Shown here: in pieces, positions 24,393 through 37,596 of the stretch
Layout of the letters: the number at the start of each line of letters is the position of its first letter
How positions within the stretch are numbered: the stretch's first letter is position 1
NCBI GenBank assembly: GCA_029641185.1
Contig: JAPWGK010000006.1
Span: 682,001 to 746,000 of the forward strand
Reading direction: 5' to 3'
Length of the DNA stretch: 64,000 bases
DNA from: Pseudofabraea citricarpa
Taxonomy: Eukaryota > Ascomycota > Leotiomycetes > Helotiales > Dermateaceae
Program-made: the position numbers and the translations under genes
Notes under the pieces: model-generated
What the model was told of the DNA's origin: nothing
Seen by the model: the letters and a program-made list of their open reading frames with translations, nothing else
The model's database searches: none

Positions 24393-26085
24393 AGTTGGAC
24401 GAGGTGATTTTGGTTTGGTGTGTGTTTTTGTGCATTTGGCGAGGAGTTAGGGGATGGAAAGGGCCAATCAAGATGGCTTACAAGCCTGTGTATAACAAGG
24501 ACATGGTACTGGTCTTATGGGCAGATCAAAGGTTGATCATCGTGATAAAGGAGCCTGTCTGTGAAGGGCATATTGTGAATAGTATTACGAGGTAGCGCTG
24601 TCATTTTGAATATCATGCTGCTTTTCTTTTTGACCGAGTTGACGGGCATGGCCTGACCCGGGTGGCGAGTGGTGGTGGTGGTGGTGGTTGTCTCGGTAAT
24701 AATACCGTACTGCATGCATGCATACTCGTATAGATAGATTATAACCCTCATGCCCTCACGATCTCGAGGTTACACAGTAACATACTGACACCACCACATG
24801 ACTACTCTGCGCCCCGCGATCGCCCAAGAATCACTCAACAGATAATGGCGGCTGCTCGATAGTTGTCAGCTATTTTTGTCTCCACATGCAAAGGGCAGCT
24901 TGATCAGCATGGAGGCGAACCAGCAGTTGGTCCCCTTTCACACACAAGCGAGTCAGGGATGAGATGCCCAGTCGCCTATCGTGTGGATGGTTTGCCGCTG
25001 TTCAAGCCACCAACTCAATTAACTTTGCACTCTGGAGCTGGTCTTGCTTTTTTTGCACGGGGACCTGCAGCGGAGGTGACCAATATGAGCGAAGATGAAA
25101 CGGCTACAGGAATCCATGGCTGTGACTTCTGTAGCAGTGCAGTGCAGTGTAGCCGTGTAGCCATCCCACACGGGAGGATGGCAGTTGGCTCATGTGGCAG
25201 AATGTAGCAGATAAGCAGTGCAATGCACGTACAGGTAATTCATGACATGACCGTGGTGAAACGACGTGCCCTCTCTCGCTGTCTCTGGCCTCTTTGATGC
25301 TCTCGTTCTCGTTCGCAGGAGATGTCGATGGGTTTGTGGCTTACGGATGAAAAGAGGAGTGAGCGGTAGTTTGCACTCTGCTGCATGGGATGGATGGGAT
25401 TACGGTACGCCAGTGACGTGCGAGCGAGAACAGGATCCCGGTAGAGACAGCACAAGCACTCTACACTCTCATCCCAGAACCCAAATTGGTTCGGGAGCCG
25501 AAATTTGAAAGACGTCAATCTGCTTTGCCTTTCACCAGGTTCGCCCTCTTTTTAACTTAAGCTCATCTGCTCGAGTCCGGTGGTGAGTTGTCGTTCAACC
25601 ATACAACCATACTGTAGAGACCCTCAAGCCTCGTCCCAGATCCCCCTTTGGCCATCCACAGGTATCAACGCACCTTCGATTCGCAAGTCGAGCATAAAAC
25701 CAAACACTCTTGGTTATTGGCTGGTGGTCGTTCTTCGTTACCGTGCCGCCCCCCCATCCTGTTGTGTTGTTGTTTAAGGAGCTTAGGGAGGCCTGTCACA
25801 AATTCACAATTGCTGGCAGCCAGTCGGTCGGCATTTCTGCGGTGTTTTGCGAGCAAATCTCGCCTATCACGTCTGCCGTAGTCCATCGAACTTGTTCTCC
25901 ACGAGGGAAAGAACATTGACCTTGGCAGCAACAACGCGACTTTAACATAATACATTCTTTTTCCAACCACCCAGCTCAGCTCTGTCACCTTCACGACAAC
26001 CTCCATCCTCTCCGCACGCACGCCAACCAGGCAGATAATCCCCAGCAACTTCAAAGTGTCTGCCATTACTGAATCATCGCCAGAC
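24393..26085. other. Long intergenic region upstream of SMI1
   Basis: 1.7 kb without a convincing gene. It includes a short GGT/GTG microsatellite near 24667-24690. The last 400 bp are pyrimidine-rich and probably the long 5' leader of the SMI1 gene. Open frames at 24863-25207 and 25665-26087 have no domain, signal peptide or compositional support. Confidence 0.4.
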
Positions 26086-27843
26086 ATGGCGTCGTGAGTT
26101 CACCCCCCCCCCCCCTATTTCCGCGCCCCCTTCTCGACTATCGAAGGGTATGGTATGCCAGAACCACGATACTGACAATCGATGTGTCTCCAGGTTTGGC
26201 ACTGCGTTCCGATCGTTTTGGCATTCTATGACCAGTTACGACCGACGTAGGTTCACTTCTACCCCTTGGAATCGCTCCATCTGACCATGGTAAATACAGA
26301 TTCCTCTCACGATTCCCCATACCGAACAGGACAGCATGTTCCCCTCGCACAAAGCAGACATGCGCCCTTGACGTCGGTCGCAACAACTGCCTCCGAATCT
26401 CGCGCTGATGTTAGCTCCCCATATTTTGAAGATGCTTCGAGAAACTCCACCTCTGCACTCAACGGCCCTGCCTACCCCGGCTCTCCTCTTGGCCTCCCTC
26501 CAAGCCCGGGCCCCCAGTCTCCATACTCTCCGGGTATGAGATCAGCGAGCGCCCTTCAGAGATCCAATACGAACGAGAATTTTGAAAACGTTGGATCTGG
26601 GGAGGTACAGTTACAGTCTTTCCAAGATGGCCTCCCACCACCACCCCCTGTTGGCCACTCCTGGAAGAGAATCGATCGATGGGCAGAGGAGAACTACGAG
26701 GAGCTGTTTGATCAGCTGTGCGAAGGATGTACCAACAACGATTTGAATGAATTGGAACATCAGCTAGATTGCTCGCTACCCATGGAGGTTCGCGAATCTT
26801 TACAGCTCCACGATGGTCAGGAGCGCGGAGGCATGCCAACTGGCATCGTTTTCGGATGCATGCTGCTTGATTGTGAGGAAATCGTGCAGGAGTGGGAGAA
26901 CTGGAAGAAGGTCAACCAAGAGTATCTTTCGGAACCACTTAATCATAGGGGTCCATCGGCACCAGTGAAGGCTCTTGGAGGCAGCTCATCTTCATCCTCA
27001 AAGGCACCACCCCAATCAGCGCAAAACCCGCTCTGGAGACAGGACTTGCTTGCCCGTCAGGACTCACAGCCATCAGGTGCCATTCAAAAGGTCTATGCTC
27101 ATCCAGCCTGGATTCCAATGGTCAGAGATTGGGGTGGAAACAACTTGGCAGTCGATCTTGCACCAGGTCCTTCAGGGAAATGGGGTCAAGTTATCTTGTT
27201 TGGTCGGGACTACGATTGCAAGTATGTGGTGGCCAGATCATGGTCAGCATTCCTTGCTACCGTGGCCGACGACCTTAACAGCGGAAAATGGTTCGTAGAT
27301 GAAGACACCAACGAGCTCAAGTTGAGAGAATTCAAGACTAGCAAGGTTGAACCTGGATATCTCGATATCTTGAGATGGAGAATGGATCAAAAATATGGCC
27401 GCAAGCAATCCAGACGTCGATCAGCACCACCAAATGCGCAAGGCAGTGGCTCCCCTTCGGCATCGCCATATGCAAGCCCAACTGCAGAGGTTGGAGGAGA
27501 ACCGCGTGGGCGCTCAATGCAAAGATTCAGTGGAGCCTCCCCCGTCTCTAGTCCTAATCGCCCTAATTACGGAAAGTCGAGTCCTTTGGCACGGGTCACG
27601 GAAGAGACTCCGGGTCCTATGAAACTGCACACAAACGGCATTCCAGCAGCGAAACTCGTTGAGGTTGAAACCCCACGACCCAGCGATGATATCAAGGCGA
27701 GTGAGAAGTCGCTTCTAGAGACATCTACTCCTGTAGAAGATGACAAAGAAAACACCGAGAAGGGAGCTAGCCAGCTCAACGGTGCGGCAAAGAAGGCTAC
27801 TGTCGAGGAGGACGACTCTACGATGAAAACGATTGAGATCTAA
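26086..27843 (+). CDS. SMI1: Cell wall synthesis regulator SMI1/KNR4
   Basis: Homologue of yeast Knr4/Smi1, which links the cell-integrity kinase Slt2 to cell-wall glucan synthesis and localises to sites of growth. Exons 26086-26093, 26194-26246 and 26300-27843 give 534 residues, typical for fungi. The start reads MASFGTAFRSFWHSMTSYDR, the conserved N-terminus. A disordered Ser/Pro-rich region follows, then the SMI1/KNR4 domain beginning at SWKRIDRWAEENYEELFDQL and including WIPMVRDWGGNNLAVDLAPG. The C-terminal 150 residues are Ser/Pro/Glu-rich and probably disordered, as in Knr4. Intron 1 (100 nt) contains a run of 13 C. The first coding exon is only 8 nt. Residues upstream of the third exon would be lost if the ATG at 26288 (inside intron 2) were used. 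Confidence 0.94.
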
Positions 27844-28726
27844 AGCAGTCTCTTTTTTGAATTTGGCAACGGGCAACATGCACTATGGGCGTTCTGGCGT
27901 GAGCGAATGGAGCAGCATTTTGGAGGTCTGTCCGTGACTACACTCTTCACGAAAACACGAAATTGAAGATAGACGACTGGCGCTTCGTACGCGAGGCATA
28001 CTTCACCTAAAGCGGTACAAATTTTTCTACGGGGCTGTCGGAGGACATTTCTTCTGCGCACAAGTCTCTGCTGGCTGGTCGAATCGGAGTTCTTGTTGTA
28101 CTATTACCTTTCTGCATTTTCTCCATCTTCCTTGACTTCGTCAGTAGAACAAGGCAACGAGGAGCTTAATCGACGCAACGATGCAATGGATGGACGAAGC
28201 CTTTTTTTGTTTTGGTCTTACTATCAATGAGCACAACCAATCACCTTTGTATGTACAGTGAAGTGGATTCGATTGATACTTATTCTTTTGCTTTGATGTG
28301 TCTGGTCTATGGTTGTGTGGCGTTAATATCAGGGTTCTGTTAAAATACACTAGTAGTGGAAGGGATAACTCCTATGCAAAATTAAAATTTCAATATCTAA
28401 AAGTGACGTTTCTGAAGATGGTTGGAACCTGTCCCAGTGGACGTCGCATGAGCGCGAGCCTGATCATTTGATGCCTTGCACGTGATCGATCACAGCCTCA
28501 TCCAGCCTCCACGCAATCACTCCCGCTCAATCAAGCTCCGATAGCTTGTACCACGAGTCCTCAAACCAGCGCATCCACTTCATCCGGCATAGGAAACCAA
28601 TTTGCTCGGTCACCAAAGCACACCCAGGTTCGACTGCTGTTGATTTCCTGATCGACTGACATACCCAACAACCTATCATCCTTAGCATATCGTTCGTCTC
28701 ATCTACCATCTTTGCCGCCTGCAACC
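27844..28726. other. Intergenic region upstream of VPS68
   Basis: The left part is the SMI1 3' untranslated region and the right part the VPS68 promoter and leader. CACGTGAT lies at 28480-28487, about 247 bp before the VPS68 start. No gene is seen. Confidence 0.45.
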
Positions 28727-29403
28727 ATGTCGGAAGAACGTCTCTGGAAGTTCAGAAGACCGGAGTGGATGAACAGCACCACGGCTAGAAGTGCAGGTGT
28801 CTATGGAGCTGGCGCTCTGGTAAGCTCATTCTCCCATTAGGCGGGGTTGGTAGAGATTGTGGGAGAGGGGGCAGCTGTGATGAACACGCAGCTGGATAGA
28901 GGCTTTGCGCCTCGACATCTTCAACCTACAGTATCAAGGCAGTTGTTTATTTACCTATACTGACAATATTCATACAGTTCTCTCTTGCTTTCTTTATCCT
29001 CCTAGACGCAGCTGTCTGGTCGAAATCGTCGCTCAATGGATCCGAGAACCACCACATCACATTCATAGATTGGCTCCCTTTTATCTTCTCCTCGCTCGGG
29101 ATGTTAATCATCAACTCGATCGAAAAAACCCGCCTCTCTGCGGATTCTTTCTCATATTCTGGGTCAGGGGTGGCCTGGAAGGCTCGCGTGGTCCTATTCT
29201 TGGGCTTTGCGAGCTTGGCTGGCGGTATGGCTGGTGGAGTCACCGTGCTGGTCTTGAAATATATCGTCAGGGAGACTAGCTGGCCTACTACCTGGATGGG
29301 TGTTGCAAACGTTGTTGCAAACGGTGGTGTGATGGCTTCCAGTGTTGTGTTGTGGGTCAGCCAGAACATGGAGGATGAGTACTCCTATAACTTGGCTTTG
29401 TAA
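28727..29403 (+). CDS. VPS68: Vacuolar sorting protein VPS68 (TMEM50/UPF0220 family)
   Basis: Small four-pass membrane protein of the endosome, partner of Vps55 in endosome-to-vacuole traffic. Exons 28727-28819 and 28978-29403 give 172 residues; the intron is 158 nt with a GTAAGC donor and a TACAG acceptor. The N-terminus carries RRPEWMNSTTARSAGVYGAGAL, then hydrophobic segments FSLAFFILLDAAVW, DWLPFIFSSLGMLIINSI, VVLFLGFASLAGGMAGGVTV and WMGVANVVANGGVMASSVVL. The ISSxGM-like SSLGMLIINS element is the family signature. Identification is good. Confidence 0.92.
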
Positions 29404-30056
29404 TTGGGAAGCGGGTTATACGATGCTAAGATACAAATATGCAAATGGAAGGGTTCGGGTATTATGGAAATTGAGAGTTTGACTGGTAGCATGGAGGGAC
29501 TTGGGAGGCTGTTTTTGATAGGCTTCTTTTGTAGCATATGGCTTTGGTGTACGGCAATTGATCCAGTGTGTCACGGTTCTATATATTTTTCTCTTACTTT
29601 CACGTGTGATGCAATGCAATGCATTCTTGAGTGGCTTCAATGCTCTTTGATGAGTTGCCCCGCATTTATCGATGTATACCGCACTCGCATGGCATCTGCA
29701 TGTGGGAAGCACTATCTTTCTTTGCGAGATTAGATAGTTCAGAGCCCACATAATAACTACGACAATCCTCAAAACAAAATCCCCTATTTTTAGCTGTGCA
29801 TGACCATCAAGTGGCTAGTAATTGGAGATCTCGAAGCAGACAGACCTGCGAGCCGAGGATCTCCGGCGCGTCAACCTCCCTCCAAGAAAGAGTACGCGAG
29901 AAAGACAGCAATACACCACAGCTTCCAATTGAACTCCCGCAGAGTCGAATGAGCGATAGACAATACATGGCGGAGACCTCCAGCGTTCCTTATCCCGCGC
30001 GGTAGTAGAAGATAAAAGGCTCCCGGCAGTGCGTGGAGCGGAATCGAAAATTTGCA
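29404..30056. other. Intergenic region between VPS68 and GPI13
   Basis: 653 bp with the VPS68 3' flank and the GPI13 promoter. The overlapping open frames (29404-29733 and the antisense 29416-29772) lack protein features. No gene is seen. Confidence 0.45.
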
Positions 30057-33000
30057 ATGCCTACAGAGAATGTGCCCAAACCGGTTGCTGGCGACTATAA
30101 ATCCATCGCGGCACAATATGCGCGCGCGAGAGCGGCTAAGGATGCAGAGGATGCGAGGAAGGTCGCGGGCATTTTGAAAGAGAATGGATTGGGGCAGCCG
30201 CAGGAGAAGAAGAGTACGCTGGAGCGTCTGTATGAGAGGAAAGCGGGAGCTTTCAAGAGAGAATGGTTATGGGTCGTGGGATTCTTCTCGTGGCTGCTGT
30301 GAGTTTTCTACACTTCGAAACTTCAAAATGCGTATACTGATGGTTGGGCTAGATTTATTCATGCTACCGGCATATACTTCTTTACCAAGGGGTTTCTCCT
30401 TACTCGTCTTGTGCTCGAGGAGAAATCTAGCTGCACGGAACCACCCATCTCGCTGAGCAACTCTTTCAAACAAGCAGGCACACCGGACGGAGGATGTTGG
30501 CACCCGAAAACTTTCGACAAGGCTGTTGTCATCATTATAGATGCTCTGCGATATGATTTTACTGTCCCGTTTACCAACACCACCACTGAACCAGCTCAGG
30601 CCTTTCACAATGCCTTGCCATTTCTATACGAAACTGCCGTCCAAGAACCACACAAAGCTTTTCTTTTGCCGTTTATTGCTGATCCGCCGACTACCACTCT
30701 CCAAAGATTAAAAGGTCTGACGACCGGTACGCTACCTACTTTTATTGATGCCGGCTCCAATTTCGCCGGTACGGCCATCGAGGAGGATAATTTGCTTATG
30801 CAGTTGCGTGGTGCCGGGAGAAGGATTGCACATCTTGGAGACGATACTTGGACTGCCTTGTTCCCTGGTTACTTTGAAGAAGGCATTAGTAGAGCATATG
30901 ATAGTCTCAACGTGTGGGATCTACATACCCTCGATAATGGTGTTACAGAACATATTATGCCTTTGCTAGAGAAGGAGAAGAAAGGTCTATGGGATGTCAT
31001 GATCGCTCACTATCTTGGTGTAGATCATGCTGGTCATAGATACGGTCCTAACCATCCTGCTATGACAACTAAACTCCAACAGATGGATGGCATCCTACGA
31101 GACGTTGTGTCGAAGTTAGATGACAAGACATTGTTGGTGGTCATGGGTGATCACGGTATGGATGCCAAAGGAGACCATGGCGGCGAGAGTGACGATGAGG
31201 TCCAAGCTGCATTATGGATGTACTCGAAGAAGGGTATTTTTGGACGTACGGATCCAGCATATATCACACCTCCAGCAACAGCAAAGACTAGGCCCGTAAA
31301 TCAGATTGATCTCGTGCCTACTTTGGCGCTTTTACTTGGCCTACCAATTCCTTTCAATAACCTTGGTAGCCCGATTGAGGAGGCTTTCGCTGGGAAGAAA
31401 GGCACTGCTTGGGACAACCTTGCTGCTGTGGCAAGAATGGCAGCTGCCGGCATCAAAAGATACCAAGCTGCTTATTACACAGCAAGAGGTATGGATGAGA
31501 GCACTGTTGAAGGCTCTCCTCATGCTCTCTGGGCCAAAGCAGAGCAAGCTATGGTTTCTTCGGGGAACAAAGATCAAAAATGGAAAGACAGCTACACCAC
31601 GTTTTCTGCATATCAAAAAGAGACTCTTCGCATCTGTAGAAGTCTCTGGGCCAGGTTCGATGTTCCAAGTATGGTAGTCGGCATCTCTATATTGGCTGCT
31701 GGTGTAGCTGCACTTATCATGTTTGCCAATGGTAGCGCTGAGGACGGTTCTACTGATTCAGCATTGATTGAGGAGCTTGACCGAGCTGAGTTAGAATTGG
31801 AACTAGCAAGTCTTGCCAAAGGTGAGCTGGCAGATGATGTGGCTCCAAGTCGGCCTATTGTCCTTTCGGCCCTAGTTGGTACTGCTGTTGGAGCTGTTGC
31901 TGGCCCTTTGGCATATTTACTTGGCGCTGAAAGTCTTGTGCATTCAATCACTGGTGGAGGAGCAACAGGCGGACTCGTCGGTGTGCTATACACGGAGCTC
32001 AAAGCCAAGAAACTTATAAGCAACCCCTTTCCGAACACTGTTTGGGGATGGCTTGCAGTCATATTCACAGTCAGCCAGTCGATCGGCTTCGCTTCCAATT
32101 CTTACACAATCTGGGAGGATTCGATCCTCTTGTTCTTCATCTCCACCTTTGGGGTGGCAACAGCTATATCATCTCTTCGCCAAAAATCCCAGTCGGACCG
32201 AACCTTGGGTGTCTACCACTCATTATGTTTCGTTGGATTGGGCTGGTTAGGATCATTTTCTAAGCTTTGCAGAGAAGAACAGATGCCCTTCTGCAAGTCA
32301 ACATATTATGCATCGGCAACTTCGTCGACTTCCGCGCCGTGGCAACTCCTCATTCCATTTACCCTAGCCGCCTTTCTTCCCGCCATCATCAAATCCTACT
32401 ATGCGAATAGCCGATCTTATGAAGGGTTCGCGCCCATCTGGATCGGTTGGGCATTCCGTGGTGGGCTTGTTCTCAGTGCTGTGTTTTGGATCCTTGATGC
32501 TGCTGATGATGGCGACTGGTTCCCGAATCTTCCTACTGGCCGCCTAAAGTACATTCGTGTTCCCATCGCGCAAACGGTATTTGCCTGGGCATTGGCAGCA
32601 GGTACTACTGCTTTTGGCTATGCCACACCCTGTGTCTCGATCAGTTCTACTGCACCCCTCGGTGGCTCTTCCAAAAGTGCGCAGATGAAAACTCAGTCTG
32701 GTGCAACAGTGACCATTTTAGGATATGCAAACACGCATGGCTCGCGATACTTCCTTCTCGTAACCAATATCTTACTATCAGTGCTCATGGTACAAAAACC
32801 GATGGGAGCCGGAGCCTTGTCACTCATGGCATGGCAAATTCTTTCACTCCTCGAGGTTATCGACCTCAACTCCCTCTCTAATTCTCCCATCGGGCCCGTA
32901 GTACTCGCACTCCTTGGATCCTTCCACTTCTTCAAGACGGGTCATCAAGCAACCATCTCCTCTATCCAATGGGAGAGCGCCTTTATCCCTCTCCACACCA

Positions 33001-33359
33001 TCCGCTACCCTTACTCACCACTCCTTGTGGCGCTTAACTCGTTCGGTGCGCAACTCCTCGCCGTCGCTGCCGTGCCAGCCATTGTTCTATGGAAGCAGAA
33101 GCCCAAGAAGAAGGGGCTGATGCGAGGCGTAGCGAGCGCGCTGGCTTGGCATGTCGCTTATTATGCCGTCGTGAGCATGAGCACGACCATGTGGGCCGGC
33201 TGGCTCAGGAGACATCTCATGTTATATCGCATCTTCAGCCCCAAGTTCATGGTGGCTTGTACGGTTCTTCTCTGTGTTGATCTCATCGGTATCCTCGTCG
33301 CCCTTGTAGGTGTGAGGTACAACACGATAAGCATTGGGGAGGTCTTTGGCTGGGCGTAA
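30057..33359 (+). CDS. GPI13: GPI ethanolamine phosphate transferase 3 (GPI13/PIG-O)
   Basis: ER membrane enzyme that adds ethanolamine phosphate to the third mannose of the GPI precursor, the step needed for attachment to protein. Exons 30057-30298 and 30353-33359 give 1082 residues; the intron is 54 nt. The cytosolic N-terminus is Lys/Glu-rich, TM1 lies around residues 70-102 and is followed by FTKGFLLTRLVL, a PIG-O signature. The luminal alkaline-phosphatase-like domain has IIIDALRYDF (metal and catalytic region), HYLGVDHAGHRYGP and GDHGMDAKGDHGG. The C-terminal half contains many hydrophobic helices, as in the family. The ATG at 30057 was preferred to an upstream GTG frame. LAS21, which modifies the second mannose, lies in the same window. 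Confidence 0.95.
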
Positions 33360-34162
33360 GGAGGAATGGGGAGTGGTCCCTCCTCTAACCTACAGGAAGA
33401 AAAGAAGAAGACGAAAGGAGAAATGGAAGGTGTTTTCATTGATTTTCCAAATTACTTGCATAGCATTGCGTGGGGTCGGATGACGAGCTACTGGACGTAT
33501 CGCGTTGTATCCGTATCGTATCCATGGGACGGCAGACAGCCCGTACGAGATCTCTATCTCTTTATCTATTCGCTCTTTGGCTTCTCTCATTTTCGTTCTC
33601 TGTAAAGAAAAAATATCCCCTCTAGCTGGGGGTAACTCGTCTAGGAAGGAGGAGTGTATAAAAGCAACGCCCTCCGTGCATTTTCATTTGTTTTATAGTT
33701 CATGTAGATTTGGGGTGCGCCCAAGCCACAGAGAGAATCATAGTATTCACAATCCACTGCTGCTGTCAGACGTATCAGATGTCCCAAAAAGAAATCTCTT
33801 AAGAAAATATCACACGGCAATCACCTCCACAGTTACGAGTTATCAGAAAGAATGATCTTAAAAATGCAAGATCAAAACCCAGCCATTGGATCTCGATGCA
33901 GTCTATGTATTTTGTTTATTCATACTTTTCTTTTTCTAGCTCTCATGCCTGTTTTGTTGTATTCTGTTGTGCATATGCTCGCTCCCTGATATCCTAACGC
34001 CGGACGAAAGAGACTCTTCACCTCATCAATATGTAATTCCTGCCATGCTCCACGCCAAACGCAAACGCAAACCACAAAAAATGCTACTTGGTGTATTCCG
34101 ATTCCGGGTATCAAACACAACCCCCACCCTCTTCCAATCATAGACCTTTTTTATTTTCTTTT
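33360..34162. other. Convergent intergenic region
   Basis: 3' flanks of GPI13 and the ubiquitin hydrolase, which point toward each other. Open frames such as 33366-33605 and 33505-33855 have no protein features. Nothing else is seen. Confidence 0.45.
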
Positions 34163-37093
34163 TCACATTACTTGACATTCCCGATCGGGAACATCCTTGT
34201 CTTTCCCTTTGCCCTTAGATGAATGATGGTGCTCTCGTTCCAATTTCTCCATTGAACTCTTGCTCTTGTCCCGTTTATGAGATTTGTTTTTCTTTGGTGT
34301 CGCCTCGGATGAAGGTTTTTCGAACATCTCTTCGAGACTGTTTGATTTACGAGGCGTGGTGATATCATTACTTGTCATTGTGAAATCTTTGACCATGGAG
34401 ACCTTATTCAAGGACTCTTTGCTACGCATCAGAGCTAGCCGAGAGAAGGTAGCACTGATTCGATTTTCGCCTGACTGACTCGTTGGTCGACTCTTGCTCC
34501 CAGATTTTGTAAATCTTGCTGCTGCTCGTGACATCCGTTGCGCAGTTGTCTCTTCGCTTGGTGTCACTGGTGCAGAGATGCCATCGGTGCGAAGGCCACT
34601 ACTAACAGTAGCCTCCGTAGCGACACTGCCACGTCGGTCGTCCGGGAGGCTGAGACTGGTTCTGCTTGGCCTCTCTAAGTCAGTTGAAAACCTATCTGAC
34701 TGTTCAGCATCATCTTTAGCCCCGTCAAAATAGCCTACTTGGGCTTCTTTTTCTTTTGGTAAAGGACTACATTGGTCAATCGTCATGGAGATTCCCGAGT
34801 CAGTATATGATGGTGGTTCGGTTTCTGGTTCATGCGGCATGGTATCATAAGCCGGGATGACTTGGTAAAAAAGAAGGTACGGAGTCTCTTCCTTCAAAGC
34901 CTTCTCGATATCATAAGGAGTAACACGAGGCGTTGCGCAATCATCAAATTTGATCCACCTTTCTTCAGCATATGTTGGTGGCCGACTAGAAGTACTAAGT
35001 CTTCGGGATGAGGTCGAGTCGCCATCTGAACTTGATGTTCCACGAATGAAAGAGATGTAGTGGCCTGAGTTGACATCGTTGCCTCTGTGACAGATGACTG
35101 ACTGAAGTGATAATCTGACGGCGTTAGCAAATGGTAATTCAGCAGACTCGGCTAAAACACTAATACAGTTTCTAAAGGTGCCGCCGCGGTTCACAAGGTG
35201 TATGCTCTTCATGAGGACTTACTTGAAATTTCCCATCAGGGGCCCGTCATCAGGCATCATCTCATCAGGAACAAAGTGAGGTAACCTTATATCCAATGGA
35301 ATGTCGATGAAGGTGTTTCTCTTTTGGGCCTTTCCTCTTATGTCCATATAGTACCGCTTCAAGCAGATACCTAAAACTGGTCGAGTTTGTGAAAAGTGTG
35401 CCGCCACTTCTGCATCGTTTGCTGGCGATTCTTTCGTGTACCAAGCTATATCATCAATCAGTACATAGTTCTCAGTGTTGCAACGGGGATATATAAAATG
35501 ATCCATATGTAAATAAATAGGATACGGACGTATTAGATTGAAAAATTGCCACGCGGGCATCAAAACCTCCTTGCGCACTGCTCCTTTGCGAATAGAAGAT
35601 TGTCTTGTAAGGCCTGGAGTTGATTCGGTCCGGGTGTTTTGATCAGTTGGAGTGCTGGCTTCTCCAGTCTCCTCCTCTTCCTCCGGAATTATACGATGCC
35701 GTATGATGCTTTCAGAGCGATGACGAAGTGTTGGAGACGGAAGTACTGGGCTGACTGGATTTGGAGCTGAGACTGGGGTGTTTGGGCTAGACCAGTCAAG
35801 TTCAGATACTTCAACATGTTGTACTGACCCGGCCTTTTCGGGGTCGGGCGTATAACCAGACCTGACTGAGGTCAGAGTATTTGACCGTTCCAATCTTCGA
35901 ACAACCTCGATACGATTATTGAAGTATTCCTCTAAGCAATCTTCCAACTGTACAGCACGGCCATCTTTATTATCCTCTGGGACGGCAACTTCAAGTAAGC
36001 GTTCATGGATAAATTTATGGTCATCTTTATCATCTTCTAAACCGGTGTGATAGATATCCATCTTGAGTGTCAAAAGTGGCAATTGCAGTTGTGCTGTGAT
36101 GAAACTGAAAGCTTCAGATGTGTCTTGTTGAGCAATGTCTGCAGCTTCCTTCCAGCCACATGCAGCAAGTGCGTCTTGTAGATGTTGAGTCTGCCAAACA
36201 TAGTAAGCGGATGCTACGAGCATGGTTATGCCTCCTATAAGATAGCAAAATCCTACAAATTAAGCAGACCCAAGAATCAACTTACAATATCAGTCTGTAT
36301 CAGCTTTCCAGTCCGTAACATGTTTACCCATAACCGTATCAGGGTTGACAGTCGTCTTCGGGGTTCGTCTTCGAAGGTCGCGTAGAGAATGGGTTCAAAA
36401 CTCCCAAGCCTTGCAAACATGGCAAATAGAAGTGAATCCAGATAGCAGGTCACACCATCTCGGTTCTCAGCTCCATACATGTGAATGGCCGGATCGTATG
36501 GCTTGATCACCCCTTCAACGGATTCTTGGAACAGCACCAGGAGTTCGAAGGCTTTATCGGCATCTCCTGCAGCATGTTTGGATGCCAACGTATATTGTAT
36601 ATGCGAGTCCTCAACTCCGGTGAATCCTTCGTCAATTAAGCGTTTCTGGATGCTTTCAACCTGCCCCCAGTAAGCGCTGTGCGTCAACCACGGCAGTAGG
36701 GCCAAACCTTCGTTGCTTGCTCTTTGTCTATTTTTTTCTGCGGATCTGGTTTTAGGAGGGAGAGTATTGAGTCTGCAGAGAGTGGACGCGACTGTAGGAA
36801 GAAGCCAGGTCGAGAATTAGCACTCGTCGCATGAATTGTAGTGTAAGTAGTTTGAAGCAACGGCAAGCTCTTGCCGTACAGCGTCGAAAAAGCAGCTGGA
36901 AATGACTGGGAAATAGCGCGCTTCTTCACAGAACTTGGTGAGAAGACGAAGAAACAAGAGGCTCCTGGCACATTACCTTTCTCCCGTCCGATGACTTGTC
37001 CCTGGATTTCTGCCGGCTATGAGAGCTCCCATCCTTCTCACGGCGACTCAGGAAGCGATTGATGGTGCCGGTGCCAGTTTTTGTAGCGGGCAT
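34163..37093 (-). CDS. CYLD-like ubiquitin carboxyl-terminal hydrolase, with a one-base frame break
   Basis: Thiol protease of the USP/UCH family that removes ubiquitin. Exons 36977-37093, 36286-36905, 35223-36190 and 34163-35114 would give about 885 residues. The catalytic Cys box is ENRDGVTCYLDSLLFAMF (Cys near residue 193), closer to the CYLD type than to the usual GNTCYMNS. The His box is GNDVNSGHYISF in the last exon, followed by ERWIKFDDCATPRVT. The C-terminal 230 residues are Ser/Lys-rich and disordered. In exon 2 the frame changes at a run of seven T on the + strand (36731-36737). Upstream reads KPDPQKK and downstream reads RASNEGLALLPWLTHSAYWG, one base out of phase, and all other junctions agree only if one base is missing. 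This is either a sequencing or assembly slip or a real frameshift. The gene looks otherwise intact. Confidence 0.8.
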
Positions 37094-37596
37094 CTTGAGT
37101 ATGAGCAAAAGCAGTCGGTTTGAAGCAGGGGGAGAGTGTTTGTAGAGCAAGTTGTGATCCTCCTGGCTTCTTCAGCCGGTGGTGGTGGGGTGGTGCGCCG
37201 CGATGCTACGACGCCAAAACGAAGCTTCTCAAGGCTGCCTAGAGTGTTGCGTCTGATCCATTGTCCTCTGGCAAATGGCTGGGTTTCGTAGGATGCAATG
37301 GCGGATGCCCTGGATCATTCGTTCCTCTCGGACTTTGACTTTATGGAGGTTGATCGTAGGGGAGTTGTTTGCGATGCTTCACAGTGAGTGAGTGTATTGG
37401 CCCAGCGCCCAGACTGGAGGTAAATGCACAACAGGCGGCGGGACGTCGCGGACCCTGTGCGGCCGCAGAAACCTTCTGGCCGTCCTGGCCACTCACGTTG
37501 CTTGTCGAGAACCACGACTTTAATTTTTAGCCTCGCCATTTCACGACCTCATTGAACTTCACAACGCCCGCTGCCCTCCCAGCGCAGTAGAACACA
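37094..37596. promoter_or_regulatory. Divergent promoter region of ubiquitin hydrolase and uL5m genes
   Basis: 503 bp between two divergently transcribed genes. GC-rich in the middle. No coding features recognised. Confidence 0.4.
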
